A stretch of 64,000 nt of DNA, from the NCBI GenBank assembly GCA_035548055.1, contig DASZTL010000069.1, positions 1-64,000 of the forward strand, given 5' to 3'. The notes under the pieces are model-generated. The model was not told the origin of the DNA and made no database searches. It saw nothing but the letters and a program-made list of their open reading frames with translations. This document shows positions 32,146 to 39,403 of the stretch, piece after piece. The translations under genes were made by a program, and so were the position numbers. The first letter of the stretch is position 1; each line of letters begins with the position of its first letter. The DNA is from DASZTV01 sp035548055 (GTDB lineage Bacteria > Actinomycetota > Actinomycetes > JAFAQI01).

Positions 32146-32316
32146 CTACTGCTCGACCCGTACCTCGACGGTCGGGCCGAGCAGCTCCGACAGTCGTTCG
32201 ACAGCAGCGGCGAGCTCGTGGGTGACGAGATCGCTTACTCGTTGCGCCGCGTCCGCGGTGAGCGCTCGATCGGTGTGAGCCACAACCGTCCAGGCGTCGA
32301 CAACCATTCCTGTCAT
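32146..32316 (-). CDS. Possible small protein, 56 residues
   Basis: The frame ATG 32316 to TAG 32146 on the minus strand encodes MTGMVVDAWTVVAHTDRALT and continues as a helix (AQRVSDLVTHELAAAVERLSEL) with a final beta strand (PTVEVRVEQ). Third positions are about 70% G or C, somewhat below confident neighbours. It is the only plausible gene in the 317-base gap between ahcY and mtrA. The remainder, 32317-32449, holds the mtrA promoter. Function is unknown and it may be spurious. Confidence 0.45.
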   Translation of the reverse strand: MTGMVVDAWTVVAHTDRALTADAAQRVSDLVTHELAAAVERLSELLGPTVEVRVEQ

Positions 32317-32437
32317 GCCGACAGGGTGTCCCCGACACCTGACAGCGCTCTCGAGCGGTGACCGGCCGGCGGGGCGCCTGGGGACGCAACCGGCGCCCGG
32401 CGGAGGCTGGGGACACGGCACGACGCGGTCGCGATGT

Positions 32438-32443
32438 CACGAT
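32438..32443 (+). promoter_or_regulatory. -10 element of mtrA
   Basis: CACGAT lies six bases before GTG 32450 without a ribosome-binding site, matching the leaderless geometry seen elsewhere. The match to TANNNT is partial. Confidence 0.35.
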
Positions 32444-32449
32444 GGTGGG

Positions 32450-33127
32450 GTGAAGGCCCGGGTGCTGGTGGTCGATGACGACCCCGCGCTGTCGGAGATG
32501 CTCGGCATCGTGCTTCGCAACGAAGGGTTCGAACCGTCGTTCGTGGGTGACGGAGACGGGGCGCTGGCGGCGTTTCGCAGCACGAAGCCCGATCTCGTCC
32601 TGCTCGATCTCATGCTGCCCGGCACCGACGGCATCGACGTCTGCCGCGCGATCCGGGCGGAGAGCGGCACGCCGATCGTCATGCTCACCGCGCGCGCGGA
32701 CACGGCGGATGTGGTGATCGGACTCGAGTCCGGCGCGGACGACTATGTCGTGAAGCCGTTCAAGCCGAAAGAGCTCGTCGCGCGCATCCGGGCGCGACTG
32801 CGTCGCAATGACGAGGTTGCCGGTGAGGTCCTGCAGATCGGTGACGTCGTCATCGACGTCGCCGGCCACGCTGTGAGCCGCGATGGCCGGGCGATTGCTC
32901 TCACGCCGCTGGAGTTCGACCTGCTGCTCGCGTTGGCCCGCAAACCGCGACAGGTCTTCACCCGCGACCATCTGCTCGAGCAGGTGTGGGGGTACCGCCA
33001 CGTCGCAGACACCCGTCTCGTCAACGTCCATGTCCAGCGCCTTCGGGCAAAGGTCGAGCGCGACCCCGAGCACCCCGACATCGTGGTGACGGTGCGCGGG
33101 GTGGGATACAAGGCCGGTCCGCTTTGA
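32450..33127 (+). CDS. mtrA: Response regulator MtrA
   Basis: The protein has 225 residues. The receiver domain has the acidic pair at 9-11 (VVDDDPALSEML), phospho-acceptor D53 in LVLLDLMLPGTDG, and the conserved VKPFKPKEL lysine. The C-terminal OmpR-type winged helix ends TRLVNVHVQRLRAKVERDPEHPDIVVTVRGVGYK. MtrA controls cell division, wall metabolism and DnaA activity in actinobacteria, and in Streptomyces also development. It is followed directly by its sensor MtrB and lipoprotein LpqB. GTG 32450 begins at the family N-terminus. Its TGA overlaps the mtrB TTG. Confidence 0.96.
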   Translation: MKARVLVVDDDPALSEMLGIVLRNEGFEPSFVGDGDGALAAFRSTKPDLVLLDLMLPGTDGIDVCRAIRAESGTPIVMLTARADTADVVIGLESGADDYVVKPFKPKELVARIRARLRRNDEVAGEVLQIGDVVIDVAGHAVSRDGRAIALTPLEFDLLLALARKPRQVFTRDHLLEQVWGYRHVADTRLVNVHVQRLRAKVERDPEHPDIVVTVRGVGYKAGPL

Positions 33128-34677
33128 GCTCGCGCCTGGCAGGGGCGGCCAAAGCGATCCGACACAGGTGGCGGGGGTCGCTGCAGACCCGGGTGGTCGC
33201 CACGACGCTCGTGTTGTCGGCCACGGTCAGCTTGCTGATCGGCGTCACGATCCTGCACCAGGTGCGCAGCGGTCTGCTCAGCTCCGCCGTCCACTCCGGT
33301 CAGAGCCTGGTCAGTACGGGCGTGCAGCGCGCGCAGGACCAGTTCCTCGCGCTGCCCAACACCGACCCGAACTCCGTCGAGCGGACGGCCTACGGCATCG
33401 TCACCGAGCTGTCGAGCAACCAAGGCGACACCGACGTCGTCATGTTGCCTGCCGCCCCTGGCCTTCCATCGTACGGACCGGCGGTGGCCGTCGCGAGCAT
33501 TCCGCCCGCACTCCAGCGGACAGTGCAACGGCAAGGTCGGGAGGCGTGGACCTACACCCGGTTGCAGACGACAGGGTTGCAGACCACCGCCGCACTGGTG
33601 ATCGGCGCACCCGTGCAGGCGGGGTCGGTGCGCTACCAGCTCTATTACGTCCTGCCGCTGACGCGCGAGGCTTCGACACTGCGGCTGGTGGAGCGAACGA
33701 TGTGGTTCGCCGGCGCCGCGCTCGTGCTGCTGCTCGTCGGCATCGCCGCGGTCGTGACCCGGGAGGTGGTCCGGCCGGTCCGGCAAGCCGCCGCCACTGC
33801 CGAGCGGCTCGCAGCCGGCCGGCTCAAGGAGCGGATGCGGGTTCGCGGCGAGGACGACCTTGCGACGTTGGCCGCGTCCTTCAATCGCATGGCCGACACC
33901 GTTCAACAGCAGATCTCCCAGCTGCGCGAGCTGAGCCGGCTCCAGCGGCGGTTCGTCGCCGACGTGTCGCACGAGCTTCGTACGCCGATCACGACGATTC
34001 GCATGGCCGCGGACATGTTGCACGACTCCAGTGCCGATCTGCCGCCCGAGCTGACGCGATCGTCCGAGCTGCTGCAGGCCCAGCTGGACCGCTTCGAGGC
34101 ACTGCTGTCCGACCTGCTCGAGATCAGTCGCCACGATGCGGGCGCGGCCGTGCTGGACGCCGAGCCCATCGACCTGGTGCACCTGGTCGGACAGGCGATC
34201 AGTCTCGCTGCCCCGTTGGCTGATCGGCAGGGTTCGATGATCCTTGCGGACCTGCCCGCGAGCCCAGTCGTGGTCGACGTCGACGCGCGGCGAATCGACC
34301 GCGTTCTTCGCAACCTCATCGACAACGCGCTCGAGCACGGTGAGGGCCAGCCGATAGAAGTCAGGCTTCGTGGCAGCGACGACGCCGTCGCGATCACCGT
34401 CCGTGACCACGGCGTCGGACTGCGGCCGGGGGAGGCGTCGCTCGTGTTCGGCCGGTTCTGGCGGGCCGATCCGGCGCGTGCCCGCACCCGTGGTGGTACC
34501 GGTCTCGGACTGTCGATCGCGCTCGAGGACGTGCGGTTGCACGGCGGGTGGCTGCAGGCGTGGGGCGAGCCCGACCGCGGCTCGACGTTCCGGGTGACGT
34601 TGCCGTGTCACGCGGGGGAGATGCTGACGACCTCACCGTTGCCGCTCGAGCCGGAAGACGCCGGAGCGCGAGCATGA
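33124..34677 (+). CDS. mtrB: Sensor histidine kinase MtrB, TTG start
   Basis: The protein has 517 residues. Transmembrane helices lie at about 22-45 and 193-215, enclosing an extracytoplasmic sensor domain, followed by HAMP (REVVRPVRQAAATAERLAAG), the phospho-histidine H283 in FVADVSHELRTPI, and the ATP-binding part (NLIDNALEHG, DHGVGLRPGE, GGTGLGLSIA). It phosphorylates MtrA. The start is TTG 33124, which shares TTGA with the mtrA stop. A longer frame upstream has no homology. The stop overlaps lpqB (ATGA), so mtrA, mtrB and lpqB are one coupled operon. Confidence 0.95.
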   Translation: MSSRLAGAAKAIRHRWRGSLQTRVVATTLVLSATVSLLIGVTILHQVRSGLLSSAVHSGQSLVSTGVQRAQDQFLALPNTDPNSVERTAYGIVTELSSNQGDTDVVMLPAAPGLPSYGPAVAVASIPPALQRTVQRQGREAWTYTRLQTTGLQTTAALVIGAPVQAGSVRYQLYYVLPLTREASTLRLVERTMWFAGAALVLLLVGIAAVVTREVVRPVRQAAATAERLAAGRLKERMRVRGEDDLATLAASFNRMADTVQQQISQLRELSRLQRRFVADVSHELRTPITTIRMAADMLHDSSADLPPELTRSSELLQAQLDRFEALLSDLLEISRHDAGAAVLDAEPIDLVHLVGQAISLAAPLADRQGSMILADLPASPVVVDVDARRIDRVLRNLIDNALEHGEGQPIEVRLRGSDDAVAITVRDHGVGLRPGEASLVFGRFWRADPARARTRGGTGLGLSIALEDVRLHGGWLQAWGEPDRGSTFRVTLPCHAGEMLTTSPLPLEPEDAGARA

Positions 34678-36365
34678 GAAGTCATCGGAGCCGTTGGTTC
34701 GTTGCGGTCGCGGCGGCGTTCGTGGTCGCGGGGTGTGCCGGCGTTCCGGACGCGGGGCCGGTCAAGGTCGGACGGCCGATCGCCGCGGCCGGTGGCGGGC
34801 TCGCCGACGCAACGGTGCGAGAGGTCCCGGCAGGGCCGTTGCCCGGAGCGAGCCCGGTGCAGCTGGTGAGCGGGTTCCTGCGGGCGATGGTGGACAGCGA
34901 CGGGGGGTACGGCGTCGCGCGTTCCTATCTCGTGCCCGGGACGACCTGGAGCGCGGACAGCGGCATCGCCGTGTACGCCGAGCCCACCCGTGTGGTGCGC
35001 ACGGCACGGGACACCGTCGTCGTTCACGCCAGCCGGGTGGGAGTGCTGGGTCCGCGCGGCGTGTACCGGGTCGACCCCGGGAGGATCACGCGCCGTTTCG
35101 CGGTGGCCCGGCGCGCCGGCGACTGGCGGATCTCGAAGCTCGCCGCGGGAGCGCTGATCTCCTCCGATGACGCCGGCCGGGTCCTGCAGCCGGCGGCCCT
35201 GTACTTCCTCACACCGGACGGCACGCGCGTCGTCCCCGAGCCGGTGCTCGAGTCTCCGCACGAACCCGGGCTCGCCACCACGCTGATGCGGGCGCTGATT
35301 GCCGGACCCAACCCGATGCTCGCGCCGGGCGTGCGTACCGCGGTGCCCCGAGGGACGGCGCTGGTCGGCAACGTGCCGATCACCGCGGATGGCGTCGCCG
35401 ACGTGGATCTCTCAGTCGGCACCCGCCAGCTGACTGCCCAGCAGCTCGCGCGGCTGTCAGCGCAGGTGGTGTGGACCCTGCGTCAGCTGTCCTCGGTCAC
35501 CGCGGTTCGCCTGCTGGCGAACGGGACGCCGCTGGAGGCGCCCGGCGTGTCGAGTCTCCAGCTCGTGTCGTCGTGGCCCGAGTTCGACCCGGACGCCTCG
35601 TCGTCGACTCGCGGTGCACTGGTTGTGGTGGGCGGCAGGGTTTCCGGACTGGGTGGCTCGGTCCCTGCCGTCCTGCGCGGCACACGGGCCGTCGCGGCGA
35701 ATCGAAGCTCCGACGGCCTCGTGGCGGCTGCGGTGCGCGCCGGCGCTTCCGGGCGGCGCCTGCTTGTCGGAAAGGTGGCGGATGGTCACCTTCGCGAGCG
35801 TCTGCGCGACGTCAGCATCACGTCACCCGCGTTCGGTCCGCGCGACGAGGCGATGGCGGCGACCTCGAGCGGCGCGGTGTATGCCGTTCCCGCAACCGGT
35901 GCCAAGCGCCGCATCGCTCTCGCCCCCGCCTTGCGGGGTGCGGCGATCCGTGCGCTCGCCGTGTCCCGTGACGGCACCCGCGTCGCGCTCGTGCTCGGCG
36001 CCGTCGCAGGGAACGAGGTGGTGCTGGCCACCGTCGTTCGCGGCGGCGGCCGGCTGGCCTTCCGCAGCCCGCGGGTCGTGGTGCCCGCGAGCTACGACGT
36101 GTCCGGGCTCGCCTGGGTCGACGCGGACGAGCTGGTGACGACGGTGTCCGTGCCCGGCGGGGGTCGAGGCGTGGTGAGGGTTGGCACGAACGGCTATCAG
36201 ATGCACGCGTTGTCGGAGGTCGGGCTGCCCTCCGATGTTGTCGCGGTTGCGGCGGCCCCACGTTCCCGAATCCTCGCGTCGGGGCGGGCGGGGACGTGGC
36301 AGCTCGTCGGTCAGAGATGGCACAAGGTGTCGAGCGGCCGAGCCCCGACGTACGCCGGGGGATAG
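34674..36365 (+). CDS. lpqB: Lipoprotein LpqB
   Basis: The protein has 563 residues. Signal peptide MRSHRSRWFVAVAAAFVVAG ends in a lipobox VAGC with lipidated Cys21. An N-terminal GerMN-like part (FLRAMVDSDGGYGVARSYL, VVPEPVLESP) precedes a C-terminal beta-propeller-like part that ends QLVGQRWHKVSS. In mycobacteria LpqB sits outside the membrane and modulates the MtrB sensor. ATG 34674 overlaps the mtrB stop by four bases. Confidence 0.92.
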   Translation: MRSHRSRWFVAVAAAFVVAGCAGVPDAGPVKVGRPIAAAGGGLADATVREVPAGPLPGASPVQLVSGFLRAMVDSDGGYGVARSYLVPGTTWSADSGIAVYAEPTRVVRTARDTVVVHASRVGVLGPRGVYRVDPGRITRRFAVARRAGDWRISKLAAGALISSDDAGRVLQPAALYFLTPDGTRVVPEPVLESPHEPGLATTLMRALIAGPNPMLAPGVRTAVPRGTALVGNVPITADGVADVDLSVGTRQLTAQQLARLSAQVVWTLRQLSSVTAVRLLANGTPLEAPGVSSLQLVSSWPEFDPDASSSTRGALVVVGGRVSGLGGSVPAVLRGTRAVAANRSSDGLVAAAVRAGASGRRLLVGKVADGHLRERLRDVSITSPAFGPRDEAMAATSSGAVYAVPATGAKRRIALAPALRGAAIRALAVSRDGTRVALVLGAVAGNEVVLATVVRGGGRLAFRSPRVVVPASYDVSGLAWVDADELVTTVSVPGGGRGVVRVGTNGYQMHALSEVGLPSDVVAVAAAPRSRILASGRAGTWQLVGQRWHKVSSGRAPTYAGG

Positions 36366-36432
36366 CTGCCCGGCGTCCACAAGCCGCGGTCCGGCGACGG
36401 CGCGCCGCGCGGAGCAGATCGATGCTGCCGGG

Positions 36433-37149
36433 ATGGGCTTGCTCGATCTCATCTGTCCGACCCGCTGCTCGGGCTGCGGCACCCCGGCGTCCCTCGTCTG
36501 TGGTCGCTGCGCAGTGACGCTCGCCGCTCCGGCGGTGCGCCATGTCCCGACGCCGTGCCCGGCGGGGATGCCCCCGACCTGGGTGGCGTCGGAGTACGAC
36601 GGACCGGTCCGGTCGATGCTGATCGAGTTCAAGGAGCGCGGCGCTGTCGGCTTGGCCGCACCGCTGGGTGAGGTGGTGGCGCGCTGCTTGACGGCTGCCG
36701 TGACCGACAGCGCCGGCGGGTTGTTGGTAGTGCCGGTTCCGTCCGCGGCCGCCACTGTCCGGCGGCGCGGCGACGATGTGATCCGTCTGCTCGCTGAGCA
36801 TGCGGCCCGGCGGCTGCGAGCCGGCGATCGCCGGTACCGGGTCGCGGCGGTCCTGCGGCAGCGGCGCCCGGTGGCCGACTCCGCAGGTCTGTCCTCGAGT
36901 GCCCGCGCGACGAATCTGGCGGGTGCCTTGGAAGTGCGCCGATCCGCCGTCCCGCGGGTGCGAGGAGCGACCGTGCTGATCGTCGATGACCTCGTCACCA
37001 CCGGCGCCACGTTGGTGGCGGCGACGGAAGCGCTCTCCGGGGCGGGAGCGTGCGTCCTGGGTGCCGCAGCGGTCGCCGCCACCCGGCGCCGGAAAACTGT
37101 TAGTTGGGCAGCCGGGGGAATAGCACTACCGTCAGTCTTACCCAGATGA
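36433..37149 (+). CDS. comF: ComF family phosphoribosyltransferase-like protein
   Basis: The protein has 238 residues. An N-terminal zinc finger, CPTRCSGCGTPASLVCGRC (C8, C12, C15, C23, C26), precedes a type I phosphoribosyltransferase fold with the PRPP loop VLIVDDLVTTGATL (181-194). ComF homologues act in DNA uptake in naturally competent bacteria. In actinobacteria the role is unproven, and no competence genes are seen nearby. ATG 36433 was chosen because the zinc finger starts immediately after it. The frame runs open into lpqB. Confidence 0.88.
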   Translation: MGLLDLICPTRCSGCGTPASLVCGRCAVTLAAPAVRHVPTPCPAGMPPTWVASEYDGPVRSMLIEFKERGAVGLAAPLGEVVARCLTAAVTDSAGGLLVVPVPSAAATVRRRGDDVIRLLAEHAARRLRAGDRRYRVAAVLRQRRPVADSAGLSSSARATNLAGALEVRRSAVPRVRGATVLIVDDLVTTGATLVAATEALSGAGACVLGAAAVAATRRRKTVSWAAGGIALPSVLPR

Positions 37150-37167
37150 GACGAGGAGGTCCGCCCG

Positions 37168-37548
37168 GTGGACATCGTTGTCAGGTCGCGTAACACCACA
37201 GTCGGGGAACGGTTTCGCAAAGACGTGCAGGACAAGCTGGATCGGCTTGCCAGACTCGACCACAAGGCCGACCGGGTTGACGTCGAGGTGACCGAGGAGC
37301 GCAATCCGCGCCAGTCGGCCGGCCGGATCCACGTCGAGCTGACCTACCATGCGCGCGGTCCTGCGCGGCGCGCGGTAGGAGCCGCCGCGGACGCCTTCGC
37401 CGCCTTCGATGCGGCCGTCGCGAAGCTCGGCAACCAGCTGCGCAGGGCCGCCGACCGCCGGCGGGTTCACCACGGCGCGCGCAGCCCGGAGTCGACCCGA
37501 GCCGCTTTCAACGGGGCGCGTGCGATTATTGGCCCCGGCGACGAGTAG
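37168..37548 (+). CDS. hpf: Ribosome hibernation promoting factor, short form
   Basis: The protein has 126 residues. Residues 1-100 are an S30AE/HPF domain: MDIVVRSRNTTVGERFRKDV, DVEVTEERNPRQSAGRIHVEL and AAADAFAAFDAAVAKLGNQL. These proteins bind the 30S decoding centre and silence idle ribosomes. The actinobacterial version normally has about 210-230 residues, with a C-terminal dimerisation domain that pairs 70S ribosomes into 100S. That domain is absent here. The protein stops after a basic linker, and the next gene starts 56 bases on, so there is no room for a frameshifted remnant. GAGGAGG lies eight bases before GTG 37168. Confidence 0.88.
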   Translation: MDIVVRSRNTTVGERFRKDVQDKLDRLARLDHKADRVDVEVTEERNPRQSAGRIHVELTYHARGPARRAVGAAADAFAAFDAAVAKLGNQLRRAADRRRVHHGARSPESTRAAFNGARAIIGPGDE

Positions 37549-37604
37549 ACGCCTGCCCTGCTCGCGCGCCGACGCAGTGCGTACGCGCGCAAGTGGAGGA
37601 CACC

Positions 37605-38318
37605 GTGACGGACATGACCGACAGCAGTGCAATCGAGCAGCTGCCGCCGGGCGATGGGGACCCGATCCGCGTCTTGGTCGTTGACGACCACGCGCTCTTC
37701 CGTCGTGGGCTGGAGATGGTGCTGGGCTCCGAGCCCGACATCGAGGTCGTCGGCGAGGCCGAGGACGGGACCGAGGCGCTGGAGAAGTCGATCGAGAACA
37801 CCCCGGACGTCGTACTCATGGACGTCCGCATGCCGAAGCGCGGTGGAATCGACGCCTGCGTCGCCATCAAGGAGGCGGTGCCGAGCGCAAAGATCATCAT
37901 GCTGACGATCAGCGACGAGGAAGCCGACCTCTACGACGCCATCAAGGCCGGTGCGATGGGCTACCTGCTCAAGGAGATCCCCATCGACGAGGTCGCCTCG
38001 GCAGTGCGCGCCGTACACGGCGGTCAGTCGCTCATCTCGCCGTCGATGGCGTCGAAGCTGCTCAACGAGTTCGCTTCGATGATCAAGCGCGGCGAGGAAC
38101 GCCAGCAGGTGCCCGTGCCGCGGCTGACGGACCGGGAGATGGAGGTCCTTCGCCTCGTTGCCAAGGGCATGAACAACCGGGACATCGCCAAACAGCTCTT
38201 CATTAGCGAGAACACGGTGAAGAACCACATCCGCAACATCCTCGAGAAGCTGCAGTTGCACTCGCGGATGGAAGCGGTCGTCTACGCCGTCCGCGAGAAG
38301 CTGCTCGAGATCACCTGA
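37605..38318 (+). CDS. Orphan NarL/LuxR-family response regulator
   Basis: The protein has 237 residues. The receiver domain has acidic pair D27/D28 (VLVVDDHALFRRG) and phospho-acceptor D73 in VVLMDVRMPKRGG. The C-terminal LuxR helix-turn-helix is LTDREMEVLRLVAKGMNNRD followed by ISENTVKNHIRNILEKLQLH. No histidine kinase is adjacent. Its place between hpf and secA matches an orphan regulator at the same site in Streptomyces as I recall it. GTG 37605 follows GGAGG. An earlier in-frame GTG at 37593 overlaps that ribosome site and is unlikely. Confidence 0.9.
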   Translation: MTDMTDSSAIEQLPPGDGDPIRVLVVDDHALFRRGLEMVLGSEPDIEVVGEAEDGTEALEKSIENTPDVVLMDVRMPKRGGIDACVAIKEAVPSAKIIMLTISDEEADLYDAIKAGAMGYLLKEIPIDEVASAVRAVHGGQSLISPSMASKLLNEFASMIKRGEERQQVPVPRLTDREMEVLRLVAKGMNNRDIAKQLFISENTVKNHIRNILEKLQLHSRMEAVVYAVREKLLEIT

Positions 38319-38324
38319 CGGCGG

Positions 38325-39386
38325 GTGGTTCTCGCAAGGTCAGACCGACTGATCGTCGGATCGGCGACGGTCCTGACGATCGCTGCCGGCGTTCTCAACT
38401 ACTCCGGCTCGGCGCACGTCGCCACCTTCATCTTCTCGGGGCTGGCACTGGCGGCACTCGCGGCACTCGTCGGTCGCAGCGTCGAACAGGTCGCCGATCG
38501 GCTGGGCTCGGGCGCCACCGGCGTCGTCCAGAGCGCGCTGGGCAACCTGCCCGAGCTCTTCGTCTGCATCTTCGCGTTGCGCGAAGGGCTGGTGCGCGTC
38601 GTCGAAGCCGCGATCATCGGGTCGATCCTGTCCAATGCGCTGTTGGTGCTCGGTCTGGCATTCGCGGTCGGCGGCCTGAAGCATGGCCGGCAGCCGTTTG
38701 ACGCAGACCGTGCCAGGACCTTGGTCGCGCTGCTGATCCTGGCCGTCGCCGCGCTGCTCGTGCCGAGTCTTGCGTCGTACGTGCACAGCCCGGCGGCCCC
38801 GCACGAACGAGCGCTGTCGATCATCGCCTCGATCGTGCTGCTCGCCGTCTTCGCGATGTCGGTGCCGTCATCGATGCGCCGTACCGATGACGAGGCGGCT
38901 ACACCGGAGCACGCAGCCGGGACCTTGTGGCCGGTTCCGATTGCGATCGGCGCTCTCGCCGTCACGGGTTCGCTCGCCGCCTTCGTGTCCGACTGGTTCG
39001 TCGCGGCGCTTCGACCGTCACTGGACTCGTTGCACGTCTCGCAAGCGTTCGCGGGCCTGGTGATTGTCGCGATTGCGGGAAACGCGGTCGAGAACGTCGT
39101 GGGAATCCAGCTCGCCTACCGCGGTCGTTCCGATCACGCGGTGTCAGTGATCCTCAACTCGCCGTTGCAGATCGCACTCGTCCTCGCGCCGGTCCTCGTG
39201 CTGCTCTCCCCCGTAATCGGCGGTACGGCCTTCACGCTGGCCTTCCCGCCGTTGCTGGTCACTACCGTGGTCGCCTCGGTTCTGGCCGTCAGCTTCGTCA
39301 TCATCGATGGCGAGTACGACTGGCTCGAGGGCGCCGCGCTGATCGGCCTTTACACGGTCATCGCCGCGTCGTTCTGGTGGGGATGA
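38325..39386 (+). CDS. Calcium/proton antiporter, CaCA (ChaA/CAX-like)
   Basis: The protein has 353 residues, with about ten or eleven hydrophobic helices. Two inverted alpha repeats mark the cation/Ca2+ exchanger superfamily: SALGNLPELFVCIFALREG near residues 65-90, and AIAGNAVENVVGIQLAYRG near 245-265, each with the acidic residue that binds calcium. It exports Ca2+ in exchange for protons. A hydrophilic loop with histidines separates the halves (MRRTDDEAATPEHAAG). The start GTG 38325 is 7 bases after the response-regulator stop, so the two are probably co-transcribed. Regulation of a calcium exporter by that regulator is a reasonable guess only. Confidence 0.87.
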   Translation: MVLARSDRLIVGSATVLTIAAGVLNYSGSAHVATFIFSGLALAALAALVGRSVEQVADRLGSGATGVVQSALGNLPELFVCIFALREGLVRVVEAAIIGSILSNALLVLGLAFAVGGLKHGRQPFDADRARTLVALLILAVAALLVPSLASYVHSPAAPHERALSIIASIVLLAVFAMSVPSSMRRTDDEAATPEHAAGTLWPVPIAIGALAVTGSLAAFVSDWFVAALRPSLDSLHVSQAFAGLVIVAIAGNAVENVVGIQLAYRGRSDHAVSVILNSPLQIALVLAPVLVLLSPVIGGTAFTLAFPPLLVTTVVASVLAVSFVIIDGEYDWLEGAALIGLYTVIAASFWWG

Positions 39387-39391
39387 CGCCA

Positions 39392-39397
39392 TAGACT
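39392..39397 (+). promoter_or_regulatory. -10 element of secA
   Basis: TAGACT is followed by six bases and GTG 39404, with no ribosome-binding site. This is a strong leaderless arrangement for an essential gene. Confidence 0.5.
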
Positions 39398-39403
39398 GGG
39401 CCC

